64,000 bases of DNA from Solwaraspora sp. WMMD406 (GTDB lineage: Bacteria; Actinomycetota; Actinomycetes; Mycobacteriales; Micromonosporaceae): NCBI RefSeq assembly GCF_029626025.1, contig NZ_JARUBF010000001.1, positions 4,464,001 to 4,528,000 of the forward strand, given 5' to 3'. Positions 35,440-44,453 of the stretch are shown piece after piece. Under the pieces are notes generated by a model. It was given only the letters and a program-made list of their open reading frames with translations. It was not told the origin of the DNA and ran no database searches. Every line of letters starts with the position of its first letter. Positions within the stretch are counted from its first letter, which is position 1. The translations under genes were made by a program, and so were the position numbers.

Positions 35440-37259
35440 TACCGGCCTGCCTCCGGTTTCGCCGGGCCCGAACCGCCTACCGGGTTCGCCTGGGAGGGAC
35501 CGGTACCGGTGATCGTGTCGGGCACCGCGTGCAGGTGCCGACCGCGTGCCCTCGATGACGGCCGATCGGCACGGACCGCGAACACGGCGATGTCGTCGTG
35601 TTCGCGACCCGCCAGCCAGTCACCGGCCAGCTGTTCGACCCGCTCGGCGAGCGCCGGGGCCGGCATCCGGTGACAGCCGCGCAGGGCGTGGACGAGCCGG
35701 CTGAGCCCGTACTGCTCGTCGCCGTAGCGACCGCCCCGGGCCTCGGTGACGCCATCGCTGTAGAGCAGGCAGGTCTCCCCCGCCGCGAGATGCACGGCGA
35801 CCTGACCGATCCGGGGATCCGGCACCACCCCGATCAGCATCCCGCTCAACGGCACCGGCTCGACCGTGCCGTCGGCGCGCAGCACAAGCGGCGGTAGATG
35901 GCCGCCGCCGGCGAGGGTCACGGTCACCCCGCCGTCGCGCCCCGGCTCGGCAACCCCGAGCACCATCGTCGCGAACCGGCCTTGACCGTGTGCCTGGGTG
36001 GTCTCCAACACCGACTCGTTGAGCAGCCGCAGCAGCTGCCTCGGGTCGGTCTCGACGTTACGCAGTGCCTGCAGGCCCTGCCGCACCTGGCCGGTGAAGA
36101 CGGCCGCCTCGACTCCCTTGCCGGAGACGTCGCCGAGGAAGAACAGCGTGTTGCCGTCCGAGAGGTCGAAGGCACCGTAGAAGTCGCCGCCGATCCGCAA
36201 CGACGACTGCGCCGGCCGGTACGCCGTACCCCATTGCAGCCCGGCGACCGGCGTGGGAGCGGTGGGCAGCAGGCTCGCCTGCAGAGTCTCGGCGATCTCG
36301 GACTGATGCCGGAAGAGCACCGCCGCGTCCAGCGCCGAACCGGCCCGGGCGGCGAAGCCTCGGAGCAGGTGATCGTCGGCGTCGTCGTACTCCGCCGGAC
36401 GAGATCGTACGACGACCAGCACCCCGGTCGGACGGGCACTGCCGGGCAGCCCGGTGATCCGCGGCAACGCCTCACCGGCCTGCGCCTCGGTCAGCCAGCC
36501 GACATCGACCAACTGTTCGGCGAGCCAGTCGACCGACGTGGGCTCGACCCCCGCCAATGCTTCCGTGAACGCTGGTGGCAGTTCGGCCATCGGCACCATT
36601 CCGCCGTCGACCTCGGGCCTGGTGCCCGCTGCCCCACCGCGCGCCCGCCACCACTGCGCCCGACCTCGGCGCGGAGCCAGGACCAGTATCGCCACCTCGC
36701 CCAGTGTCGGCACCGCGAGCCGGACCGCCGCACGGGCGGCGCGGTCCTCGTGCAAGGGGTTGCCGAGTTGCTGACTGGCGGTGGCCAGGAACATCCATCG
36801 CGCCCGTTCCGCGAGCAACGCGTCGGATCGGGCAGTCGAGTCGGTGGCGTCGTCGACGTACCAGCCGATCCGGTCCGGGCCGAGGGTCACCCGACGCAGC
36901 CGCAGCCGGTGCCCCCGGTGACTCAGCTCCGCCGGGGTGACCTCGGCGGCCATCGCGGCGGCCAGTCCGGGGATGCCGCTGGCCGCGACCACCTGGTCGG
37001 ACGCGAGTTCGGGCAGCAGCCGGCGAGCGGTCGCGTCAACGTGTCGGACCACGCCGGCACCGTCACAGACGACCAGGCCCTCCCGGAAGTTGTCGATCAC
37101 CGCCTGATCGACGATCGCCGGCTGGCGAAGCAGATCAGCCGGCGCGCACCGTACCCCGGCGGCGGGCAGGCCCGCACCGGAAGCCGTCGATGCCGTCGGC
37201 TCTGGTGCCCGGACCGACCCGTCACCCGAATCGCAATTCGTGACGTCGGCGGCGCTCAC
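35439..37259 (-). CDS. SpoIIE-type PP2C phosphatase with N-terminal PAS-like and GAF domains
   Basis: This protein of about 606 residues probably dephosphorylates a STAS anti-sigma-factor antagonist. A PAS-like region (IDNFREGLVVCDGAGVVRHVD) is followed by a GAF domain (about residues 150-320) and the PP2C domain (about 340-565). Metal-binding motifs are intact: RIGGDFYG, FLGDVSGKGVEAAVF, LAGGGHLPPL, LLYSDGVTEARG and HDDIAVFAV. There is no C-terminal HATPase kinase domain. The GTG at 37259 with GAGGAG 12 nt upstream is the tentative start. It is coupled to the B12-sensor gene downstream and divergent from a STAS gene, its likely substrate. Confidence 0.88.
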   Translation of the reverse strand: MSAADVTNCDSGDGSVRAPEPTASTASGAGLPAAGVRCAPADLLRQPAIVDQAVIDNFREGLVVCDGAGVVRHVDATARRLLPELASDQVVAASGIPGLAAAMAAEVTPAELSHRGHRLRLRRVTLGPDRIGWYVDDATDSTARSDALLAERARWMFLATASQQLGNPLHEDRAARAAVRLAVPTLGEVAILVLAPRRGRAQWWRARGGAAGTRPEVDGGMVPMAELPPAFTEALAGVEPTSVDWLAEQLVDVGWLTEAQAGEALPRITGLPGSARPTGVLVVVRSRPAEYDDADDHLLRGFAARAGSALDAAVLFRHQSEIAETLQASLLPTAPTPVAGLQWGTAYRPAQSSLRIGGDFYGAFDLSDGNTLFFLGDVSGKGVEAAVFTGQVRQGLQALRNVETDPRQLLRLLNESVLETTQAHGQGRFATMVLGVAEPGRDGGVTVTLAGGGHLPPLVLRADGTVEPVPLSGMLIGVVPDPRIGQVAVHLAAGETCLLYSDGVTEARGGRYGDEQYGLSRLVHALRGCHRMPAPALAERVEQLAGDWLAGREHDDIAVFAVRADRPSSRARGRHLHAVPDTITGTGPSQANPVGGSGPAKPEAGR

Positions 37260-37527
37260 CAGCCAGACCCACTCCTCACGTTCATCGACACGACCGCCGG
37301 CATCATGGTCACCGGGGTCACTACTCGTGCTCCACCCTACGCGGGTCACCGGCGACCGCCACCGGAGCGCAAAGCAACTACTCTCAGTTGAGATAACCAG
37401 GACACACGGCGATCGGCGCGCCATGGATCACCCGCCCGCCGCGCGAACCATCGCCACCGGGATTAGCCTGGTATGGGCCGGACCACGGAATCCCACCCGC
37501 CCGACACCGACGAGGGCGAGCGTCCGG

Positions 37528-37556
37528 TATCAGGCACAGGGTCCTGTTATCAGGCA
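37528..37556 (+). promoter_or_regulatory. Two TATCAGGCA direct repeats in the SpoIIE/STAS divergent region
   Basis: TATCAGGCA occurs at 37528-37536 and 37548-37556, 20 bp apart and so on the same face of the helix. They lie 15-43 bp upstream of the STAS start codon. The remainder of the 311-bp divergent gap (37260-37570) shows no GGGTAY promoter and no gene. Confidence 0.4.
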
Positions 37557-37570
37557 GAAAGGCAGAATCG

Positions 37571-37945
37571 GTGATTCCTGACGGCCGGAACGCCACAGCG
37601 ACACCCCTGGCGATGACTGTCGACACGACTACCGACGGTCAACCGGTGCTCCGGCTCTCCGGCGACCTCGACTTCCAGACGGCCACGACCCTGCGCGAGC
37701 AGATCGATCGACTGATGACGCGGCCACCGACCCGACTCGTACTCTCGTTCGCCGGGCTGCGCTTCATCGACAGCACCGGCTTGGCGGTTCTGGTGCACGC
37801 CTGGCGGCTGGCACATCCCCTCGGCACCCGGATCGAACTCAGCGAGGTTCCCGCGTTCCTTGCCAGCGTGCTGGACATCACCGGCGTTGGTGAACTGGTG
37901 AACCGACCGGCGGCCGCTGTCGACGACGACGCCAGCACCGCCTGA
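37571..37945 (+). CDS. STAS-domain anti-sigma-factor antagonist
   Basis: This 124-residue protein is a single STAS domain of the SpoIIAA/RsbV type: LRLSGDLDFQTATTLREQID, LVLSFAGLRFIDSTGLAVLV and RIELSEVPAFLASVLDITG. The D-S-T-G motif retains the phosphorylatable Ser. When unphosphorylated it should bind an anti-sigma kinase and release a sigma factor. The GTG at 37571 follows AAGGCAGAATCG. It is divergent from the SpoIIE phosphatase that probably activates it; no anti-sigma kinase gene is present in the window. Confidence 0.92.
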   Translation: MIPDGRNATATPLAMTVDTTTDGQPVLRLSGDLDFQTATTLREQIDRLMTRPPTRLVLSFAGLRFIDSTGLAVLVHAWRLAHPLGTRIELSEVPAFLASVLDITGVGELVNRPAAAVDDDASTA

Positions 37946-37983
37946 CGGCGGCGATGCCAGCGACTGGCCCCAGTGAGACCAGC

Positions 37984-38015
37984 CGGCGGTCGGAGACTGA
38001 AGACGCCGACCGCCG
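37984..38015. terminator. Bidirectional hairpin between the STAS and GT4 genes
   Basis: CGGCGGTCGG (37984-37993) pairs perfectly with CCGACCGCCG (38006-38015) around a 12-nt loop in the 108-bp convergent gap. Confidence 0.6.
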
Positions 38016-38053
38016 ACCGTTGGCTGAGGAGACGCCCCCGGCAGGAACCGCGG

Positions 38054-39196
38054 TCAGCCGGCCGCGACAGCGGGCAGCAACTGCTGACTCGACCGATCGG
38101 CCGCGTCGGCCACCTCACTGGGCGACAGCGGCATCGCACGCTTCCACCGGTGGTAGATCCGCTCGTATCGGGCGGCCATCAGATCCGGCGAGAAGGAATC
38201 CCGGACGTGGTCGGCGCAGACCGTCGGGTCGATCCCGCTCGCCTGCCGAATCCCGTCGGGAAGTTCCCTGGGATCCGTACAGATGATGCCGGTCTCACCA
38301 TGGCGGACCACCTCGGGTACGGCGCCCCGATTGAGCGCGACCACCGGAGTACCGCACGCCATCGCCTCCAGCATCACCATCCCGAAGGGCTCCTCCCAGC
38401 GGATCGGCATGAGTAGGCAGCGCGCCTCGGCCAACAGACCCCAACAGCGCTGGCGGTCGGGATTGACCAACAGTTCCACGTCCGGGCCGAGCATCGGACG
38501 GACGACCTCATCGAGGTAGCGCTGCTCCGACGGCTCGGTCGCCTTGCCCGCCAGGACCAACCGCGAACCCGCCTCGCGGCAGGCTTCGATCGCCAGGTCC
38601 GGACCCTTGTCCGCCGCGAACCGGCCCAACCAGAGCACCGGTCCGTCGGTGGGTGCCGGTTTAGCCGACACGTCGGTCGACAGCCCGTTGTGCACCGTTG
38701 CCGTCCAGGGCAGACCTGCCCCGACCCGGCGCTGGGCGTAGGAAATGGACACCAGGGCGACAGCACGGTCGATCCCGCGCAGATACTCGCCAAGTTCGCC
38801 GTCGGGTGAGTTGTGCACGGTCACCACGGTCGGTACCCGGCGTTGCGCCGCGGCCAACGGGCCCACCGTGGTGTGGTCGTGCACCACGTCGAAGCTGCGA
38901 TCCTCGATCAGCCGGTCCACCCGGGCCAGGTGCACCAGTTCGGGTAGCGAGTGGCCGAGCCGGTCGGCCTGCGGCTCCCGGACGGTGCTCACGAAGTTCG
39001 CGGCGGTGCCGGTCTTGCTGCCCGCGCCGAACAGGGTCACTTCGTTGCCTCGGGCGACCAGGGCGTCGACAAGCGCGGCGCACACCTGTTCGACGCCCCC
39101 GTACCCGGGTGGAGGCAGTTCGTAGTACGGCGGGACGATCATGGCGATCCGCAATGCCGTGTGGTGCTCGGTGTGCGTGGACGGGATCTCGTTCAC
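38054..39196 (-). CDS. GT4 family glycosyltransferase
   Basis: This 380-residue GT-B enzyme has an N-terminal acceptor domain beginning IAMIVPPYYELPPPGYGGVEQV. SFDVVHDHTTVG and VVTVHNSPDGELG follow. The donor domain has VLWLGRFAADKGPDLAIEA and WEEPFGMVMLEAMACGTPVV (E-x7-E). Donor and acceptor are unknown. The GTG at 39196 follows GGGGGTGCGCC. A GTTT-N16-GGGTAA element 48 bp upstream of the start suggests stress-sigma transcription. Confidence 0.87.
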   Translation of the reverse strand: MNEIPSTHTEHHTALRIAMIVPPYYELPPPGYGGVEQVCAALVDALVARGNEVTLFGAGSKTGTAANFVSTVREPQADRLGHSLPELVHLARVDRLIEDRSFDVVHDHTTVGPLAAAQRRVPTVVTVHNSPDGELGEYLRGIDRAVALVSISYAQRRVGAGLPWTATVHNGLSTDVSAKPAPTDGPVLWLGRFAADKGPDLAIEACREAGSRLVLAGKATEPSEQRYLDEVVRPMLGPDVELLVNPDRQRCWGLLAEARCLLMPIRWEEPFGMVMLEAMACGTPVVALNRGAVPEVVRHGETGIICTDPRELPDGIRQASGIDPTVCADHVRDSFSPDLMAARYERIYHRWKRAMPLSPSEVADAADRSSQQLLPAVAAG

Positions 39197-39243
39197 GGCG
39201 CACCCCCTGCGCTCAGCCCGGCGCTACGGCCGGATGGCATCGG

Positions 39244-39269
39244 TTACCCGGCTACCGACGGATAAAAAC
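39244..39269 (-). promoter_or_regulatory. SigB/SigF-type promoter of the GT4 gene
   Basis: On the minus strand GTTT (39269-39266), a 16-nt spacer and GGGTAA (39249-39244) match the consensus except for the last base of the -10 box. The predicted leader is about 41 nt. Confidence 0.45.
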
Positions 39270-39465
39270 GGATATATCTGGGAGTAAGCCGAAGCGAGCC
39301 GGACTGTGGAACGCACGGCCGCAGGACCCGGCCGCCCGTGGGTGGGCCGCCAGCTCGCCCGGTCCAGGCGATGTGCGGCGTTAGATCCGGCCGGCTCGGG
39401 GAACGCCACCGCGACACACACGCACCGCTCGCCACCTGGCGGTCGGTCCGACGAGGGGGTGGCCG

Positions 39466-42216
39466 ATGCGCACAGCCGGACAGGACACCATGGCGGACCA
39501 GCGCGGCACGCCGCGACCCGACAGCCTGACCGGCACCGAGGCGCTCCCCCTACTCGCGTCCAAGATCACCCAACCCGACCCGCCGACCGGTCTGGTGGAC
39601 CGTCCCCGGCTCCTCGCCCGGCTGGACGCCGGCGTCCACACGCCGATCACGCTGCTGGTGGCACCGGCGGGTTGGGGCAAGACGACGCTGCTCACGACCT
39701 GGTTCGCCCAACACCGGACGGCGACGGCGATCACGGCCTGGCTGACCCTCGAGCCCGGTGACGACGCCGACCGGTTCTGGACCTACCTGCACGCGGCGAT
39801 CACGGACGAGATCTCGCGCCGGCTACCGGACCACCCTGCCGTGCCGCGACCGGGAGCGGCCGGCACCGGCGACTACCTGCCCAGGTTCGCGGCGGCGATC
39901 GCCGCGCTACCGGAGCCGGCTGTCGTCGTACTCGACGACTTTCACACCGTGACCGACCCTCGGGTGACCGGTGGGCTGGAGTTCCTCCTCCGGCACTGCC
40001 GAGGCCGGCTCCGCTTGGTGATCTCCGGTCGAACCGAACCGGCGCTGGCTCTGCATCGCTGGCGACTGGCCGGTGAACTGACCGAGCTGCGCAGCGGCGA
40101 CCTCGCGCTGACCATCGCCGAGAGCGCCACACTCGTCACCGAGCAGGGCGGCGGTCTGTCGAACGAGCGGATCCGCGAACTCCACACACAGGCCGAGGGG
40201 TGGCCGGCCGGGGTACGGCTGGCCGCGCTGGCACATCGCCAGGTCGAGGAAGCCGCCGCAGCTCGGCAGGGGGGCGACGGCCCCGGTATCGGCCTGGTCG
40301 AGTACCTCAACGCCGAGGTCGTCGCCGGGCAGTCCCCGGCGGTTCGGGAAACGTTGATCCGTACCGCCCTGCTGGACCGGATGTGCGGCGATCTCGCCGA
40401 CGCGCTCACCGGCCGACACGATGGCGACGAGCATCTCGCCGCGGCGGTCCGCGAAACGGCCGGTTTCGTCGTCCGGGAAACCCCCGGCGCGGTCGTCCGT
40501 GACGCGGCGGGCATGGCCGTCGACACCGCCACCGGCACCGTCTGGTACCGGTGTCACCAGATGCTCGGCGACGTGTTGTACGCAGAGCTCCTCCGGCGAC
40601 AGCCGGACGGACTCGTAGACCTGCACCGGCGGGCCTTCGACTGGTACCGAACGCACGAGCGCCCGGTGGCCGCGCTCCGCCACGCCATGGCCCTGGCCGG
40701 AACGGGGGCGACGGACTGGCAAGTGCCCGCCGCACTCGCCGACGCCCATTGGCCGGAGCTGCTGCTGTGCGGCCACGAGGACGCCGGCCGCACCGCTGTG
40801 CCGACGGCGGTGACGTCCGACGATCCGGCGCTACGGTTGGCCGTCGTCGTCGACCGCCTGGAGACGGCAGGTCGCCTGGAGACGGCAGGTCACATCGTGG
40901 CACCGCCCGACGGACCGGGATCCGACGATCATCCGGCGTCGACGGCGCTGCACCTGGTGACGGCGCTGGCCCGGGGCGACTTCTCCGACGCGGTGACGTA
41001 CGCGGGCCGGTTGCTGGCGATGACGGGACCAGCGACGACGGCCAACCGGCGGGGACACCGGGTCGCCCTGGTCGCGCGAGGTGCCGCCCAGCTCGGACTC
41101 GGCGACCTGGCCCGAGCCGAACAGTCCCTGATCGCCGCACGCGCCGACGACGGCCCCCACCGCTGCCCGGTCCGCCTGGCCACCGGGCTGCTCGCTCTGA
41201 TACACGCGTGGCGCGGTGACGTGACCCAGGCACAGCGGACCGGCCAACAGGCGCTCGCGCTGCCGAGTTGCGCCGGCCGCCGGTGCGCCGGCCACTCGGC
41301 CGCGGCCCACCTGGCGTTCGCGCTGGTCGCGCTGCACCGCGACGACCTGACCGACGCCGCTCGGCACCTGGACCAGGTGCTCATGCTGGCGGTCCCCGGC
41401 GCGGACGCCGCCGTCGGTCGGTTGGCCGCCGTGGTCCGGGCCCAGGTCGACCTCGCCCACGGGGAGTACGCCGTCGCGACCTCGGTGCCGGACCAGCAAC
41501 CGCCGCCCCCGCACGACCACCTGGAGTACGCCCGCCTGGTCATCGTGGCCGAGGCACGGATGGCCTGTGGCGACCTGGGCGGCGCCCGCGCGCTGCTGAC
41601 CATGCTCACCGGCGGTCGACGCCATGCCGACCCGGTTCCGCGTGCACGCGGCACGATCGCGCTGGCCCGGTTGCACCTACTCAGCGGGCAGCCAGCGGCA
41701 GCGCTCAGCAGCGTCCCCGACTGGTCGCCGCAGGCGACCCACCAGTTGAGCACAGTGGACCGGATCGACGCCGGGCTGGTCGCGGCCGTGGCCACCCGCG
41801 CGCTGGGCGACCACCGGCGGGCCAGGGAACTGCTGGAGCGGGTACTCGACCTGGCGGAGCCGGACGGGCACCGGCGGGTGTTCCACCACGGCGGGTCACC
41901 CGTACGGGACCTGCTGGTGGACCATCTCGACTCCGGCACCCGGCACCGGGGGCTGGTCAACGATCTCGTGGACACCGCCGGCCGGCGGCACGCCGATCGG
42001 CATCGGCCGACCCCGACGCTGGCGGAGCCGTTGACCGACCGGGAACTCACGGTGCTGCGGTACCTGCAGAGCACCCTGTCCAACGGGGAGATCGCCGCCG
42101 AGCTGTTCCTGTCGGTCAACACCGTCAAGACTCATGTCCGCAACATCTACCAGAAGCTCGGCGCACCACGGCGGCGCGATGCGGTGCGTCGGGCCCGCGA
42201 ACTGCGTCTTCTGTAG
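39466..42216 (+). CDS. MalT-like LuxR-family ATP-dependent transcriptional regulator
   Basis: This is a 916-residue STAND regulator. The N-terminal NTPase has Walker A LVAPAGWGKTTLL, Walker B VVLDDFHTVT and the sensor-type HCRGRLRLVISGRTEP. A long helical repeat (TPR-like) region occupies about residues 400-830. A LuxR helix-turn-helix is at the C-terminus: LTDRELTVLRYLQSTLSNGEIA then VNTVKTHVRNIYQKLG. Such proteins oligomerise with ATP and a small inducer to activate transcription. The ATG at 39466 has GGGGGTGG. BON and MscS genes follow directly on the same strand, 42 bp after it, and are plausible targets or operon partners. Confidence 0.9.
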   Translation: MRTAGQDTMADQRGTPRPDSLTGTEALPLLASKITQPDPPTGLVDRPRLLARLDAGVHTPITLLVAPAGWGKTTLLTTWFAQHRTATAITAWLTLEPGDDADRFWTYLHAAITDEISRRLPDHPAVPRPGAAGTGDYLPRFAAAIAALPEPAVVVLDDFHTVTDPRVTGGLEFLLRHCRGRLRLVISGRTEPALALHRWRLAGELTELRSGDLALTIAESATLVTEQGGGLSNERIRELHTQAEGWPAGVRLAALAHRQVEEAAAARQGGDGPGIGLVEYLNAEVVAGQSPAVRETLIRTALLDRMCGDLADALTGRHDGDEHLAAAVRETAGFVVRETPGAVVRDAAGMAVDTATGTVWYRCHQMLGDVLYAELLRRQPDGLVDLHRRAFDWYRTHERPVAALRHAMALAGTGATDWQVPAALADAHWPELLLCGHEDAGRTAVPTAVTSDDPALRLAVVVDRLETAGRLETAGHIVAPPDGPGSDDHPASTALHLVTALARGDFSDAVTYAGRLLAMTGPATTANRRGHRVALVARGAAQLGLGDLARAEQSLIAARADDGPHRCPVRLATGLLALIHAWRGDVTQAQRTGQQALALPSCAGRRCAGHSAAAHLAFALVALHRDDLTDAARHLDQVLMLAVPGADAAVGRLAAVVRAQVDLAHGEYAVATSVPDQQPPPPHDHLEYARLVIVAEARMACGDLGGARALLTMLTGGRRHADPVPRARGTIALARLHLLSGQPAAALSSVPDWSPQATHQLSTVDRIDAGLVAAVATRALGDHRRARELLERVLDLAEPDGHRRVFHHGGSPVRDLLVDHLDSGTRHRGLVNDLVDTAGRRHADRHRPTPTLAEPLTDRELTVLRYLQSTLSNGEIAAELFLSVNTVKTHVRNIYQKLGAPRRRDAVRRARELRLL

Positions 42217-42258
42217 CACCCACCAGTGATGCCGCAGCCGACCTCCCCAGGAGGAACC

Positions 42259-42942
42259 ATGACAGCGACGACGGCGCGCCGCAGCGACGACGACATCCAG
42301 CACGACGTCCTAGAGGAATTGAAATGGGACGCCCGGGTCCAGCCCAACGAGATCGGCGTGATCGTGCGCGACGGGGTGGTCACCCTGCTCGGCTGGGTGG
42401 ACAACTACGGCAAGAAGTGGGCGGCCGAGCGGACCACCCATCGCGTACGGGGTGTGACGGCGGTCGCCAACGACATCGAGGTACGGCTGCCGAGTAGCGC
42501 CGAACGCACCGACGCCGACGTGGCCGGTGCCGCCACCCGGGCCCTGGAGTGGGACGCGTTCGTCCCGATCGAGCGTCTCGAGGTCACCGTCGCCCAGGGT
42601 TGGGTGACCCTCAAGGGCGAGGTGGAATGGGAGTTCCAGCGGCGGGCGGCCGAACGAGCGGTCCGCCGACTGTCCGGCGTACGCGGGGTGACCAACCTGA
42701 TCGCGGTCCGGCCCCGGATCAATCCTTCCACGACGGAACTGCGCCGCAGCATCGAAGACGCGCTCACCCGCAGCGCGGCCACCGACGCACGCCACATCAC
42801 CGTCGACGCCGACGGTGGTGACGTCGTCGTCGAGGGCGTGGTCCGGTCCTGGCTGGAACGGGAAGAGGCGGAACGGATCGCCTGGTCGGCTCCGGGCGTG
42901 ACAGCGGTGAGGAACCGCATCGCGGTCGACCCGCAGCCGTGA
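42259..42942 (+). CDS. Protein with three BON domains
   Basis: This 227-residue protein has three consecutive BON domains. The first (about residues 10-75) has IQHDVLEELKWDARV, VRDGVVTLLGWVDNY and VRGVTAVANDIEV. The second (about 82-150) has LEWDAFVP, VAQGWVTLKGEV and LSGVRGVTNLIAV. The third (about 155-225) has VDADGGDVVVEGVV and PGVTAVRNRIAV. There is no signal peptide, so it is cytoplasmic. BON domains bind phospholipid or other macromolecules and mark osmotic-stress proteins. The ATG at 42259 has an ideal AGGAGG site. The MscS gene follows at 82 bp. Confidence 0.9.
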   Translation: MTATTARRSDDDIQHDVLEELKWDARVQPNEIGVIVRDGVVTLLGWVDNYGKKWAAERTTHRVRGVTAVANDIEVRLPSSAERTDADVAGAATRALEWDAFVPIERLEVTVAQGWVTLKGEVEWEFQRRAAERAVRRLSGVRGVTNLIAVRPRINPSTTELRRSIEDALTRSAATDARHITVDADGGDVVVEGVVRSWLEREEAERIAWSAPGVTAVRNRIAVDPQP

Positions 42943-43024
42943 GCGTGGCGACGGGGGCGTCAGCGGCCGGGCTTCGGAGGCCGGACCGAAACACGATCGT
43001 CGGACCGGTGGAGGCGACCGGGAC

Positions 43025-44332
43025 ATGTGGGACGAGCAGGTAGGGCGGGCCGTCGCGGCGGTCGTGGTCGCGATCGTCGGATCGCTGGCCCTGACCTGGA
43101 TCTCCGGGCGGGTGGTACGGCATGCGGCCCGGGGGCGGTACGCCCCCTTTCTCAACACACTGCACCGGGAGTGTCACCGACCCTGGGGTGCCACGCTCGT
43201 CGTGTCCGGGACGCTGCTCGCGGTACCGTTCAGCGGGATCACCGGTGACCTGCGCGCCGAGGTACTGCACATCGGACTGCTCGCCCTCATCTACGCCGGT
43301 GCGTGGCTGGTCATCCGGATCCTGTTCGTCTTCGAGGACACGGCATTCCGCCGGTTGCCGGTGGACATGGCCGACAACCGACGTCGGCGCCGGGCCCGGA
43401 CCCAGATCGGCCTGCTCCGCCGGTTGACCGCCGTGATCATCGGCATCGTGGCGCTCGCCGCGACCTTGATGACCTTCTCCCAGCTGAGGGCGCTCGGGGC
43501 GTCGCTGCTCGCGTCCGCCGGTGTCGCGGGCGTCGTCGCCGGTCTGGCCGCCCAATCGGTGCTCGGCCACGTGTTCGCCGGCCTGCAGTTGGCCTTCAGC
43601 GACGAACTACGTCTCGACGACGTGGTGGTGGTGAACGAGGAATGGGGCCGGATCGAGGAAATCCGCCTCACCTACGTGGTGGTCCGGGTGTGGGACCAGC
43701 GCCGGCTCATCCTGCCGACGTCCTACTTCACCACCACTCCGTTCCAGAACTGGACCCGCAACGAAGCGCAGGTGCTGGGTACCGTCGTCCTACACCTGGA
43801 TTTCACCGCCGACATCGACGTCCTTCGCGCCGAAGCGCACCGGATCGTGGACGCGTCGCCGCTGTGGGACCGACGCGAGTGGGTGATGCAGGTGGTGGAC
43901 GCCACCGAGACGACGATCTGTGTACGCGCGATCGCCTCGGCCGCCGACGCCCCGAGCTCCTGGGACCTTCGCTGCGAGCTTCGGGAAGGACTGTTCACGT
44001 TTCTCCGTAGTCACCACCCGGACTGGCTGCCCCGGGCCCGAAGCGAACTGGCCGGGCCGGTGGTCGATGATGCCGGGTCCCCGACGACGCCCGCCAGGTC
44101 GGGCGGCGGGTCGGGTCGTACCGCCGGCGGCACGACCGGCGGCCCCACCGGCGGTCGGCTCGGCCGTCCGGGGTCCGGCGGCCCCGATCCGGCGACCACC
44201 CGCGGCACCGGGCCGCGCGGCCGCGCGGCCCGAGCCGCCGGTACGCGCCAACTCGGCACCCGGGCGAGCGCTCGTCAGCAACAGATCGCCGACGCGGTCA
44301 GCCGGCGGACCACGCCCACCGCCGAAGCCTGA
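43025..44332 (+). CDS. MscS-family mechanosensitive ion channel
   Basis: This is a 435-residue protein. The N-terminal helices (VGRAVAAVVVAIVGSLALTWI, ATLVVSGTLLAVPFSG, IGLLALIYAGAWLVIRILFVF, LTAVIIGIVALAATLMTF) precede the pore helix ALGASLLASAGVAGVVAGLAAQ. The beta domain follows (LRLDDVVVVNEEWGRIEEIRLTYVVVRVWDQRRLILP). It should open under hypo-osmotic tension. The last 100 residues are a Gly/Pro/Arg-rich tail, not part of the channel fold. ATG at 43025. It probably shares a transcript with the BON gene. Confidence 0.9.
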   Translation: MWDEQVGRAVAAVVVAIVGSLALTWISGRVVRHAARGRYAPFLNTLHRECHRPWGATLVVSGTLLAVPFSGITGDLRAEVLHIGLLALIYAGAWLVIRILFVFEDTAFRRLPVDMADNRRRRRARTQIGLLRRLTAVIIGIVALAATLMTFSQLRALGASLLASAGVAGVVAGLAAQSVLGHVFAGLQLAFSDELRLDDVVVVNEEWGRIEEIRLTYVVVRVWDQRRLILPTSYFTTTPFQNWTRNEAQVLGTVVLHLDFTADIDVLRAEAHRIVDASPLWDRREWVMQVVDATETTICVRAIASAADAPSSWDLRCELREGLFTFLRSHHPDWLPRARSELAGPVVDDAGSPTTPARSGGGSGRTAGGTTGGPTGGRLGRPGSGGPDPATTRGTGPRGRAARAAGTRQLGTRASARQQQIADAVSRRTTPTAEA

Positions 44333-44362
44333 CCGAACGGGCGGGCGGGTCGTGGTGGTGGT

Positions 44363-44434
44363 GGGTGCGTCTTGGGTGGGGGTGGTGGGTGCGTCTTGGG
44401 TGGGGGTGGTTGGTGCGTCTTGGGTGGGGGTGGT
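44363..44434. repeat. G-rich 24-bp tandem repeat (3 copies)
   Basis: The units 44363-44386 and 44387-44410 are identical; 44411-44434 differs at its first base or two. On the plus strand each unit has several runs of three to five G, so the array could form G-quadruplexes. It fills the convergent gap between the MscS and Hsp70 genes, where no hairpin terminator was found. Confidence 0.85.
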
Positions 44435-44453
44435 GGGTGGTGACTGGGTGCCG

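Noticed and set aside
37430-37480. GGTATGGG upstream of the STAS gene as a stress-type promoter
   Set aside because: The core reads TGGTAT rather than GGGTAT and no GNNT box is correctly spaced.
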